Shown: positions 14,476 through 21,063 of the stretch, piece by piece
How positions within the stretch are numbered: the first letter of the stretch is position 1
Layout of the letters: the number at the start of each line of letters is the position of its first letter
Source of the DNA: a virus
IMG/VR virus record: IMGVR_UViG_3300025030_000018
Coordinates: 1-61,771 of that record
Length of the DNA stretch: 61,771 bases
Direction: 5' to 3' (one strand)
Notes under the pieces: generated by a model
Seen by the model: the letters and a program-made list of their open reading frames with translations, nothing else
What the model was told of the DNA's origin: nothing
The model's database searches: none
Translations under genes and position numbers: made by a program

Positions 14476-14820
14476 CTATTCCTCTATAGATGCGAAGAGT
14501 TCGCGAAGGGATTCAGTGAATGCCGCAGGTATTCTCCGCTTACCGCTTTCATATCGCTGCCAAGTGCGGTAGCCGATACCGGCCAGGTCTGCCGCTTCCT
14601 TCTGAGTGAGCCTGAGGGAGTTGCGGAAAAGGATCAAGTCTTTTTTATCGCCCTCTGGTCGTAGGAGGTGCGCAAGTTTTGCCTCAGATTTCTTGGTCAC
14701 TATTCTTTCCCCGGTCTCCAAGAGGTTGAGGTGCCAGATAGGGATCTTAGTTGCGGTCGCCACCTCTGAGAGGGTAAGACCTTTTGCAAGGCGCAGGGTT
14801 TGCAATTCTTGTGATGTCAT
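14476..14820 (-). CDS. Transcription regulator with two HTH domains, 114 aa
   Basis: First HTH at about residues 5-35 (LRLAKGLTLSEVATATKI, LNLLETGER), second at about 63-100 (FRNSLRLTQKEAADLAGIG, WQRYESGKR). It is the first gene after the consensus promoter at 14856-14884. No peptidase or ligand domain is present, so it is not a LexA- or C1-type cleavable repressor. It probably binds its own promoter, since a repeat motif lies in the promoter spacer. Confidence 0.8.
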   Translation of the reverse strand: MTSQELQTLRLAKGLTLSEVATATKIPIWHLNLLETGERIVTKKSEAKLAHLLRPEGDKKDLILFRNSLRLTQKEAADLAGIGYRTWQRYESGKRRIPAAFTESLRELFASIEE

Positions 14821-14855
14821 CGGTTCTCTCCTTGATGTTTTGTTCTCTTGTCTCC

Positions 14856-14884
14856 TTTATACAGCCACGCCCAAAAAGTGTCAA
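14856..14884 (-). promoter_or_regulatory. Sigma-70 promoter of the regulator pair, with operator in the spacer
   Basis: On the minus strand TTGACA (14884-14879), 17 bases, TATAAA (14861-14856). The spacer contains TTTTTGGGCGT, a copy of the motif repeated across the adjacent region. The first downstream gene is the 114-aa regulator at 14476-14820. Binding of a regulator here would block RNA polymerase. Confidence 0.8.
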
Positions 14885-14984
14885 GGAAAATGTCTGTGCT
14901 TGTGACATTCTAGTTAACAATTTTATTTTTGCTGTGATTCCAATAGGATGCATTTTTCGGGCGTGTTTTGTCAGAGGGGGCGTG

Positions 14985-14998
14985 TCCGAGATAGGGCG
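14985..14998 (+). repeat. TCCGAGATAGGGCG site, left-most copy
   Basis: Same 14-bp sequence as at 15897-15910. Related copies (CGACTTAGGGCG core) lie at 15131-15142 (reverse), 15204-15215, 15493-15505 (reverse), 15525-15535 (reverse, one change), 15723-15734, 15757-15770 and 15823-15834. The core TAGGGC is near constant and the two bases before TA vary in step (CT or GA). Confidence 0.7.
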
Positions 14999-15124
14999 GT
15001 TTTTCGGCGTTTACGCCCAAAAAATGCTCCGATCAAAAAAATCGTGCACCAAAATGTGCTTGAAATTATTAGGAAAGTGGATTTTTTTGTTAAAAAAATA
15101 AAAAGAAGAAAGAGAGATTTTAAT

Positions 15125-15221
15125 ATTTTACGCCCTAAGTCGTTACACCTGGAGAGTAGGTGTGTTGTTAGGCAGAGGGGTGGGAGGCCAAAAAGAGGTG
15201 TAACGACTTAGGGCGTAAAAT
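15125..15221. repeat. Perfect 26-bp inverted repeat with 45-base spacer
   Basis: The arms are 15125-15150 and 15196-15221. Each arm contains one CGACTTAGGGCG site and a GTAAC next to it. The spacer is G-rich on the plus strand. The structure could extrude as a cruciform or fold as a long RNA hairpin. No transposase gene lies nearby. Confidence 0.85.
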
Positions 15222-15536
15222 TTCAAAAATGATGATGTTTTTTTTTTTTTTTTAACAAACCAAAAAAATTATTATTACTTACTTACTTATAAAATATATA
15301 ATAATAATAAGGCTTTTGCGCTGGACACCAGCAAAAAACTTTGTGAAAAAAATTTTGGGCATTTGTAACTTTCATACACCAAAAACGCCGTTTTTCGCCC
15401 CAACTCGTTACAAAAAAATGTAGCAAATGTCCGCGTCCTATAACAAATTGTTACGCAAATGTCCGCCCTGTTACGCCCAAAAAATGCGAAATGCCCTATC
15501 TCGGAACAAAAAAAGCTGAAAATGTCCTATCTCGAC

Positions 15537-15610
15537 ACGCCCAAAACTCGCGCTAACGCCCAAAACCTGCCCGAAGCACGCCCAAAAACTACCCAAAACA
15601 CGCCCAAAAA
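15537..15610 (+). repeat. Iteron-like ACGCCCAAAA array
   Basis: Four copies start at 15537, 15556, 15578 and 15600 (spacings 19, 22 and 22). Single copies lie at 14867, 15013 and 15473, and a partial one at 15657. All have the same orientation. Confidence 0.75.
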
Positions 15611-15896
15611 GTGCGCAAAACTAGAGCGGTTTGCCCGACAGTTTTCAAGGGCAGCACACGCCCATTTTCGGCTTTTTTGGCCTGTTTGTGAAAAACTTTT
15701 TAACAAAGACATTTTTGGTGCTCGACTTAGGGCGGTTTTTACCTCCCATTTCAGTGTCCGACTTAGGGCGCTTTGTTAACTCAGATGTAACAAATGTTAC
15801 TCTCGGTTAACGTTTTTACGCTCGACTTAGGGCATTTTCCCGCCCTCTAAGCGTAACGCCTTGTTACGCCAAGTTAACAAAAAGCCCCATCCCGTG

Positions 15897-15910
15897 TCCG
15901 AGATAGGGCG
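15897..15910 (+). repeat. TCCGAGATAGGGCG site, right-most copy
   Basis: Exact match to the site at 14985-14998, so the same sequence bounds the repeat-rich region at both ends in the same orientation. Confidence 0.7.
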
Positions 15911-15936
15911 GTTTTCGTGTAACAAATCGGACGGTT

Positions 15937-16116
15937 TTACGTCCAGAACGACCTTCCGCAACTCGTACATTGGTGCTCGTGTAAGTAGGTGGGCTTGTCG
16001 TCTGGATCGTCTTCTGACTCCGCTTTCCATAATACGAGGTGCAGGCGGATCTCTGTATTTTTGCAAAACGGGCAGCCTGTGATGTCTTTGATTGTGTGCT
16101 TGAAGTTTTTTGGCAT
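15937..16116 (-). CDS. Zinc-ribbon protein, 59 aa
   Basis: Cys15-x2-Cys18 and Cys50-x2-Cys53 form a complete zinc-ribbon, with an acidic linker between. It is the last gene of the block that reads leftward into the repeat-rich region. Such small ribbons often bind nucleic acid or other proteins. Confidence 0.65.
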   Translation of the reverse strand: MPKNFKHTIKDITGCPFCKNTEIRLHLVLWKAESEDDPDDKPTYLHEHQCTSCGRSFWT

Positions 16117-16148
16117 TTTTATCCCCTCAATTTTTAAGTTTTCCCTAA

Positions 16149-16165
16149 CTCCCCATTGTGGGGAG
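16149..16165 (-). terminator. Hairpin after 16175-16588
   Basis: Six-base arms ctcccc/ggggag with a five-base loop. On the minus strand it is followed by TTAGGGAAAAC, so the T-tract is poor and it may be only a weak terminator. Confidence 0.4.
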
Positions 16166-16174
16166 GTTCGGAGT

Positions 16175-16588
16175 TTAATTCCTTACGACCAGCATCTTAC
16201 GGAATCCACAAGCTGCGGCAACGGCTTTCAATGCCTCTTCAGTTTCTCCGGTGCCGTTAATGGATCTTGACAATTTGACGCCAGCAGAGCGCAACGCCTC
16301 GTCGAGTGCCGCAGATTCTTTATGGTAGCCATACCCGCCTGCGTTGCCGGTGCCGGATGTATAACATTTTTCGTGGTGGACCCATACCGAGCAGTAGACG
16401 ACACTGGCAGACCTGGACCGCCCCATGTAAAACCGGCAAGTAATCAAATCTTTCATCGGCATGGTTTTATCTTTCTTGTTGAGGACGACAATATTATAGG
16501 TGCTGATCGTTTCTTTGCCGTTGCCGTAGTTCTTGGCATTGGAACTTTCTTTTTCCGGCAGCTTTGCAGTGAGTTTAGGGTATGACAT
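16175..16588 (-). CDS. Conserved hypothetical protein, 137 aa
   Basis: The C-terminal half (GYGYHKESAALDEALRSAGV, AAACGFRKMLVV) matches a protein type that I know from plasmids and phages, with no known activity. The N-terminus is polar and basic. Its position in a block of small plasmid-like genes suggests transfer. Confidence 0.7.
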   Translation of the reverse strand: MSYPKLTAKLPEKESSNAKNYGNGKETISTYNIVVLNKKDKTMPMKDLITCRFYMGRSRSASVVYCSVWVHHEKCYTSGTGNAGGYGYHKESAALDEALRSAGVKLSRSINGTGETEEALKAVAAACGFRKMLVVRN

Positions 16589-16590
16589 TT

Positions 16591-16806
16591 TTATTCTCCC
16601 ATATTCCAGAATTTTACCGGCAACAATATTGATCTAAATTCCCATCCGGCACCGTAGGCCAGGCGGTATTCGCCGATTAAATACCGTTTCTCTTCATTAT
16701 CTTTAGCGTAGTCGCAATGCTCCCAGGCTCGCGAGTATTGACTATTCCGGCAAAGTATTTGATACCTGTATCCCTGTTGCGGATCATAAGCGGCTGGCAT
16801 TGTCAT
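16591..16806 (-). CDS. Hypothetical protein, 71 aa
   Basis: ATG at 16806 follows GGGAGGT. Aromatic-rich sequence (YRYQILCRNSQYSRAWEHCDY). No family recognised. Confidence 0.6.
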   Translation of the reverse strand: MTMPAAYDPQQGYRYQILCRNSQYSRAWEHCDYAKDNEEKRYLIGEYRLAYGAGWEFRSILLPVKFWNMGE

Positions 16807-16810
16807 TTTT

Positions 16811-16930
16811 CTACCTCCCAAAATTAAAGATATACTGCATTACCATTTGCCGCCTGACGGAGACAGACAGCGAAAAATAATTGTCGGACATCAGCGCTTT
16901 TATTGCTTGACGGATCAATAGGGATTTCAT
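16811..16930 (-). CDS. Hypothetical peptide, 39 aa
   Basis: ATG overlaps the TGA of the upstream gene (ATGA), and its stop lies inside the RBS region of the next gene. That coupling is the main support. The sequence is a short amphipathic helix followed by basic residues. Confidence 0.45.
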   Translation of the reverse strand: MKSLLIRQAIKALMSDNYFSLSVSVRRQMVMQYIFNFGR

Positions 16931-17295
16931 TTGGTTTTTCCTTTGTTGAGTTTTAACCTACAAAACATCCCTTCGCCTGGACCGCGCCCTGACAGTTTTG
17001 TACCATCCTGCATTACAGCGTTAAAGGACCATTGATTGCGGCAGAAGCCAAAATTAACTATGTGGTGCCCGGTTATCGTGGCAATATGTTCCCCACTCCA
17101 AGTAGTAATGTTTTTCCCGTCGCTAGAAATATATGCTGATAGATTTCCATGTTCTCTGAGATAGGTAATATCTCTTGCCAGGCAACAATCGTAGCAATAA
17201 GTTTTCCCGGTTTCAGGATCGGTGCCGAAGCCTCTTGTAAATTCAGAGTGTTTGGATTCCATGTGCCCGCAGTCGCATAAGGTTATTTCTTTCAT
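16927..17295 (-). CDS. Hypothetical Cys/His-rich protein, 122 aa
   Basis: N-terminal C-x-C-x4-H and a C-x2-C-C group (TYCYDCCLARDI) suggest a zinc site. The second half is strand-rich (LSAYISSDGKNITTWSGEHI) and belongs to a small plasmid- and phage-borne protein type. Function unknown. Confidence 0.65.
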   Translation of the reverse strand: MKEITLCDCGHMESKHSEFTRGFGTDPETGKTYCYDCCLARDITYLREHGNLSAYISSDGKNITTWSGEHIATITGHHIVNFGFCRNQWSFNAVMQDGTKLSGRGPGEGMFCRLKLNKGKTK

Positions 17296-17450
17296 TTCAA
17301 CACCTCCAAAGCTCGATTAATCATTTCCAGATGATAGGTAATCTCAGGCATCGCGAAGCGATAAAAGCCGATTGCCAGGATTGCCAGAAACGCCAGGTCG
17401 AACAGGATAAAGTTCGGTTTTCGGTAAGTGATAGTTTTGTATTTTTTCAT
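17292..17450 (-). CDS. Small membrane protein, 52 aa
   Basis: A basic N-terminus is followed by one TM helix (FILFDLAFLAILAIGFY) and a short C-terminal tail. The TGA overlaps the next gene's ATG (ATGA). Confidence 0.6.
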   Translation of the reverse strand: MKKYKTITYRKPNFILFDLAFLAILAIGFYRFAMPEITYHLEMINRALEVLK

Positions 17451-17452
17451 TT

Positions 17453-17788
17453 TTAAATTTCCTCATTATCAAATAAGTCATCTGCAAGCGGTTTCCCGCA
17501 GCACCTACAAACTAACTCGCCCTTTTCCTCATAGTCGTAATCAACAATGTGACTGCATTCCGGGCAGGTATCGGCGTCCCATTCCTCCATTTTTTTAGTA
17601 TAAGTATCGCATATTCTAACGTGCTCATTCCAGGTATCAAGTGTTAATTCCCATTGTGTGGAGCAGAAATAACAGGCTACATACTGGCGGTCCTCGGTAT
17701 GAAGTTTTGTCGCAGCCATATAATGCCGATTACACTCCGGGCATGTGTTATTATGCAACGCAGTGATTATTTCTTTTTGGCTTATCAT
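17453..17788 (-). CDS. Double zinc-ribbon protein, 111 aa
   Basis: Four C-x2-C pairs: CPEC, CYFC, CPEC and CRCC. They pair as two zinc ribbons joined by a Trp-rich segment. No catalytic residues. It may bind nucleic acid or bridge proteins. Confidence 0.7.
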   Translation of the reverse strand: MISQKEIITALHNNTCPECNRHYMAATKLHTEDRQYVACYFCSTQWELTLDTWNEHVRICDTYTKKMEEWDADTCPECSHIVDYDYEEKGELVCRCCGKPLADDLFDNEEI

Positions 17789-17848
17789 TTCTCAATCCTC
17801 CATGTAAAATTATTCTGTTTTTAACCATTCCCGGAAACGAGCTCGGTT

Positions 17849-17865
17849 AAAAGCTCGCTTCGAGC
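17849..17865 (-). terminator. Intrinsic terminator, leftward
   Basis: Minus strand GCTCG-AAG-CGAGC followed by TTTT, 13 bases downstream of the stop of 17878-18249. Confidence 0.55.
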
Positions 17866-17877
17866 AATGGTCAACGT

Positions 17878-18249
17878 TTACTTCCTGACCAATTCTTTTC
17901 TCCACTTATCAATGGCCGGGTTGTTCGGGTAATCGTTATCCTTGTATATCTTTGAGTACTGCTCTAAGTACATTGTCAGGTTGTCTTCCGTGGCGCCTAT
18001 GCAGTATGCGAATATCCCAGGGTAGACTTCCATGTATATTGCATACGAATGATTCCAGCTGCAATTATCGCAGGCCATAAACTGTGACCGGATCTTATCT
18101 TTCTTTGTGTCTAGATAATAATTCCTTTCCGTTACTGCGAACGTCACCTTGTTAGCTTCAATGAATTTAAAGCTTGTCGCCGGTACGGTATGAATCCATG
18201 GTCCAGTATGTATATTCATTCCTTGAATGTCGATATGTTGTCTCTTCAT
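17878..18249 (-). CDS. Hypothetical protein, 123 aa
   Basis: Mixed alpha/beta sequence with a C-x2-C (CDNC) and many Tyr residues. No family recognised. Preceded by AGGAGACGAGG. Confidence 0.55.
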   Translation of the reverse strand: MKRQHIDIQGMNIHTGPWIHTVPATSFKFIEANKVTFAVTERNYYLDTKKDKIRSQFMACDNCSWNHSYAIYMEVYPGIFAYCIGATEDNLTMYLEQYSKIYKDNDYPNNPAIDKWRKELVRK

Positions 18250-18281
18250 TTCCTCGTCTCCTTATGGTTAGGTGGGTTATG

Positions 18282-18461
18282 TTATTTAGCAGGCAGTGAC
18301 ATATACTTGCCGTCTACTGGATTGCGCAGGACAACCGTCTCACCTTTCGGCCAGTAGATAGCCTTGTGACCATGGAAGTCGATTTCCAGGGTAATATGGT
18401 TATTACGTTTAACTTGATGGATTGATCCCGCCACCTTGACTACATGTTCCATGTTTGCCAT
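18282..18461 (-). CDS. Hypothetical protein, 59 aa
   Basis: Strand-rich (HITLEIDFHGHKAIYWPKGE, TVVLRNP) and basic. ATG after a weak AGGACG. No family recognised. Confidence 0.5.
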   Translation of the reverse strand: MANMEHVVKVAGSIHQVKRNNHITLEIDFHGHKAIYWPKGETVVLRNPVDGKYMSLPAK

Positions 18462-18538
18462 CGTCCTTACCTCATTAGTTAGTGTTAATCATTAATCAAT
18501 CTATGGTGGTTAAAATGTAACATTGTGTAACTTGATTG

Positions 18539-18712
18539 TCATATCTCAATCGGAGCATATAGCGCCCCACGGTCGGATTGTTTCAGATATTCGACATATA
18601 GTTCTAGGTCATCTCGATCCATTGCTACCACGTCCTGTCGCTCGTAATCGGCCAGGCAATAGAGTTGTTCCAAGGATATAGCCAGGCGGATAAGGTGTAG
18701 TCGTTTTGTCAT
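18539..18712 (-). CDS. Hypothetical protein, 57 aa, first gene of the leftward arm
   Basis: Helical leucine-rich N-terminus and acidic C-terminus. I prefer ATG at 18712 because GAGGT lies eight bases upstream; ATG at 18727 would add five residues. It is the gene nearest the divergence point, so its transcript must start in 18713-18830. Confidence 0.5.
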   Translation of the reverse strand: MTKRLHLIRLAISLEQLYCLADYERQDVVAMDRDDLELYVEYLKQSDRGALYAPIEI

Positions 18713-18787
18713 GGCAGGGTACCTCATTACAGGTAAAGGTTAATAATTTAAAATGTAGATCACTACTTGTAACATCCTGATACGCAA

Positions 18788-18808
18788 GATACAAGATTTA
18801 TTTGTATC
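18788..18808. promoter_or_regulatory. Operator-like dyad
   Basis: Seven-base arms GATACAA and TTGTATC with a seven-base centre, located where a leftward promoter for 18539-18712 would be. Confidence 0.4.
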
Positions 18809-19032
18809 TCGATTAACATTTATTTGTTTTTTGTTTCAGGGTAGGCGTGCTTGTGTGCGGGATCTTGCTTCGCAGCTCGGGCTTGTCCAGGCGGAGTCGG
18901 GAGGTGGTACGCAGGCAGGTGGGAGGGTGTACGGGGTCGAGCGATTCTGGGGATGCCGGCCTGGGGGGAGACGCCGGGTGCCCGGCACCCTTATATCATA
19001 CATGCGCTCATAGCTCCTTAAAATTTAAGACT

Positions 19033-19166
19033 ATTTTCCGTAACTCCTGCACCCCCTCCCATTCAGCGCCTCGCGCCAAAATTCCAAAACCCCTCCCCAC
19101 CTCAATTTCTGTAACCTGAGTTCCAAAATTTCCAAAAAAACCACGCCCCCCATTTTCCGTAACTCC
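19033..19166 (+). repeat. Pair of 15-bp direct repeats
   Basis: ATTTTCCGTAACTCC occurs exactly at 19033-19047 and 19152-19166, with a weaker copy near 19105. The second copy ends 14 bases before the promoter -35 box. Confidence 0.7.
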
Positions 19167-19179
19167 CCTAACTTTCCGC

Positions 19180-19209
19180 TTGACAACTCTAAGCCATCCG
19201 TGTTACCTT
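19180..19209 (+). promoter_or_regulatory. Rightward promoter with extended -10
   Basis: TTGACA (19180-19185), 18 bases ending in TGT, then TACCTT (19204-19209). The first rightward gene starts at 19237 with GAGGAGG six bases before its ATG. It shares TTGACAACT and the TGN-TACNNT form with the promoter at 32029. Confidence 0.65.
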
Positions 19210-19236
19210 GAGCTAAACTTAAAGAGGAGGAAACCA

Positions 19237-19455
19237 ATGCCAACGCCAACATTAGATATAACTCCAGCCTTACACGAAGGCATCCCGGTCTGTAGCAAGG
19301 ATAAATGCAGTTGCTTCTCCTCTCGTGTGGAAAGCGGCTGGGGAATATACCAAACCTGCTACCGCTGGACCGAAGAGAAGTTTGGCAAGAAACCGCACTG
19401 CTGGGATAAGGCGCTGTGCAAGCCCTTCGTGGCCGCTGCCGGCGTAAAACTTTAA
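19237..19455 (+). CDS. Cys-rich small protein, 72 aa, first rightward gene
   Basis: ATG at 19237 is six bases after GAGGAGG. Six Cys residues (CSKDKCSC, CYRW, CWDKALC) and several Trp. No family recognised. It is the first gene after the rightward promoter, so it is likely expressed strongly and possibly early in that arm. Confidence 0.7.
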   Translation: MPTPTLDITPALHEGIPVCSKDKCSCFSSRVESGWGIYQTCYRWTEEKFGKKPHCWDKALCKPFVAAAGVKL

Positions 19456-19489
19456 CCCGCCTCCCCGAGGCGCACCAGGAGGTGGAGAG

Positions 19490-19828
19490 ATGAGATTTGT
19501 CTGCGACAAATGCGGTCCAGTGCAGCCGTCAATAGTCTTCTACAGTTGCCCGGCCCAGGCCGACTGCCCAATCTGTGGACAGCACCTGACTGAGGTGGAT
19601 GGGATACCAGTTATGGTGGCTGTTCCTCCAAAGAACGAAATAGCAGAGGCCTTCGCCGACCTGTACTGGGAGAAGCGACAGACCATCGACAAGGCCAAAA
19701 CCGCAGTAAAGACCTGCAGAGAGCAAATCCTCCCAGAGAACGCCCACTCCTACTATGGCTTCGCCAAGGAGAACAAAGCCCTCCGTACCCTCCTCTCCGA
19801 CCTCGAGAGGATCTTGGAGGAGAAGTGA
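19490..19828 (+). CDS. Protein with N-terminal zinc ribbon and coiled coil, 112 aa
   Basis: N-terminal C-x2-C (CDKC) and C-x2-C (CPIC) form a ribbon within the first 30 residues. The last 50 residues are helical (LRTLLSDLERILEEK). GGAGG lies before the ATG. It overlaps the next start. Confidence 0.65.
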   Translation: MRFVCDKCGPVQPSIVFYSCPAQADCPICGQHLTEVDGIPVMVAVPPKNEIAEAFADLYWEKRQTIDKAKTAVKTCREQILPENAHSYYGFAKENKALRTLLSDLERILEEK

Positions 19829-20025
19829 TGGCAGATACTTTGGAATTTTACGACGGCGATAAACTGATAGCCCACATCAAGTCCAGCATGGTTCCGCCCG
19901 AAGGCAGTTTCATCAGCATCAGAAAGGAGACCTGGAAAGTAGTCCAGGTAACCTTCGCCCTGGATCACGCCGACGAGCCGGCCTTTAAATCAATGCGATG
20001 CAATGTTGATCTCGAAAAGCCCTAA
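19828..20025 (+). CDS. Hypothetical protein, 65 aa
   Basis: ATG at 19828 overlaps the upstream stop (TGATG). Strand-rich (FYDGDKLIAHIKSS, ISIRKETWKVVQVTF). A family with this layout is common in phages but has no known function. Confidence 0.65.
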   Translation: MADTLEFYDGDKLIAHIKSSMVPPEGSFISIRKETWKVVQVTFALDHADEPAFKSMRCNVDLEKP

Positions 20026-20059
20026 CCCACCAAAAAAGTAACAAACCCTCACTTTCCTC

Positions 20060-20088
20060 TTGAACTTTTGTCCTAATCAGGGTAATAC
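20060..20088 (+). promoter_or_regulatory. Possible promoter before the TerS-like gene
   Basis: TTGAAC, 17 bases, TAATAC. The expected start of transcription is within a base or two of the ATG at 20096, and there is no good Shine-Dalgarno, so the mRNA may be leaderless. The -10 is only a partial match. Confidence 0.4.
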
Positions 20089-20095
20089 CTGATAT

Positions 20096-20647
20096 ATGGA
20101 CAAGTCTATTGCAAATAGTGAGTTTGACTTAGCTCTCCTCGACGACGCCAGCTTCGGGATGGACGACATCCTTGCCAGCGACCTGGGGATCGACCTCGAT
20201 AGTCTGCCCGCCCCGAAAAAGTCCAAAAAATCCAGACTCCCCACACCGCTCATCCCTTCGCCAGTCCCACCCACCTGTCAGTGGGACCCGAGACTTGTTC
20301 TCGATCTGGCGATCGCCGTCGACGACCTGTCCGTTATCCTCGCCCGCTACGACCTCACCGAGGCCGAGTTCAACCTCTTATCAGACACTCCCGTCTTCAG
20401 GCGCGAGCTGGCCCTTGCCATGCGCGATGCCCGGGAGAACGGCGTGGGGTTCCAAGTCAAGGCAAAAATTCAGGCAGAGAGCTACCTGTCGGTCTTAGAC
20501 GCTTTGGTCTACGACAACAACACCCCGGCCTCCGTTCGCTTGGAGTGCATCAGGTCGGCTGTCCAGTGGGGCGCGCTTCTTCCGAAGGAGGCGAAAGCAG
20601 ACAGTACCCAGAACGCTACGCAAATTAATGTAAATATTTCCTTCTAA
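20096..20647 (+). CDS. Putative terminase small subunit
   Basis: The 183-aa product has an acidic, disordered N-terminus with a Pro-rich basic linker (KKSKKSRLPTPLIPSP), then a helical domain (RYDLTEAEFNLLSDTPVFRREL, AKIQAESYLSVLDALVYDN, ASVRLECIRSAVQWGAL). The helical part fits phage small-terminase proteins that recognise DNA and form a ring. It lies in the same arm as TerL but 7 kb upstream. Assignment is by form and place, not by a diagnostic motif. Confidence 0.6.
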   Translation: MDKSIANSEFDLALLDDASFGMDDILASDLGIDLDSLPAPKKSKKSRLPTPLIPSPVPPTCQWDPRLVLDLAIAVDDLSVILARYDLTEAEFNLLSDTPVFRRELALAMRDARENGVGFQVKAKIQAESYLSVLDALVYDNNTPASVRLECIRSAVQWGALLPKEAKADSTQNATQINVNISF

Positions 20648-20671
20648 TATCAAGTACATAGGAGCCTCACC

Positions 20672-21052
20672 ATGGCCGGAGCCTCAAGCACTTTCAGTCA
20701 GGAGTACAACAACAATAGTAACGATCTGCCGGGAGTGACCAAGGGGTTTGCCTACTCCTTCGTGGCTGACAATGCGACCGGGGCCTTCACCGCACTCACC
20801 ACCACCGGGGTCAGCTTCGACGGCGCCCTGGCCGGTATAGGCGTGAAGTTCGGCACGACCCCGCCCGACAGCTTGATTGTGACCGTCTCCGATGTCCTCG
20901 GGATCCCGGTCGTCGTTGGCGCCGCACTCACCGCCTCAGGGTATGTCCAGCTAGACCGCCCGATGTTCTTCACTCCCGGGCCGCTGACGATCACTCTCAC
21001 TGGCAACACGACGAACAGTGCGGCTGTGACCGTCTCCCTGGTTTTCGCGTAA
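20672..21052 (+). CDS. Small strand-rich virion protein, 126 aa
   Basis: Composed of Gly, Thr, Ala and Val in alternating strands, with GVKFGTTPPDSLIVTVSD and a C-terminal VTVSLVFA strand. It resembles small fibre or decoration proteins. AGGAG before the ATG. It directly precedes a fibre gene. Confidence 0.65.
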   Translation: MAGASSTFSQEYNNNSNDLPGVTKGFAYSFVADNATGAFTALTTTGVSFDGALAGIGVKFGTTPPDSLIVTVSDVLGIPVVVGAALTASGYVQLDRPMFFTPGPLTITLTGNTTNSAAVTVSLVFA

Positions 21053-21063
21053 AGGAGCCAGCC

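Larger units (their letters stand above)
14821..15936. other. 1.1-kb non-coding control region, candidate replication origin
   Basis: No convincing gene lies here. It is AT-rich, has a run of 16 T at 15238-15253, short-repeat tracts (attattatt, acttacttactt), and three families of repeated sites: ACGCCCAAAA (seven copies), TCCGA(C/G)(T/A)TAGGGCG-like sites (nine copies on both strands) and a perfect 26-bp inverted repeat. The four middle ACGCCCAAAA copies are 19-22 bp apart, about two helical turns, as iterons usually are. It lies inside the leftward arm, between two leftward gene blocks. Confidence 0.7.
18713..19236. other. Divergent intergenic region, 0.5 kb
   Basis: AT-rich left part with the dyad gatacaa-N7-ttgtatc (18788-18808), then a GC-rich block of about 170 bp (18840-19010) ending in GCCGGG-TG-CCCGGC (18973-18986), then a C-rich and A-rich part with two copies of ATTTTCCGTAACTCC (19033-19047 and 19152-19166). 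No ORF in it is convincing. It separates the two arms and may hold promoters, an operator, a packaging site or a structured RNA. Confidence 0.6.

Noticed and set aside
15125-15221. Insertion sequence ends
   Set aside because: The arms are only 45 bases apart, no transposase is present and no target duplication is visible.
14867-15910. CRISPR array
   Set aside because: Repeats are 10-14 bp, irregularly spaced, on both strands and partly overlapping; no unique spacers of constant length.
15827-16066. 79-aa minus ORF
   Set aside because: The overlapping frame 15937-16116 has two C-x2-C pairs and is more credible.
18840-19010. Coding gene in the GC-rich block
   Set aside because: Open frames here have no RBS, no recognisable motifs and no consistent codon pattern.
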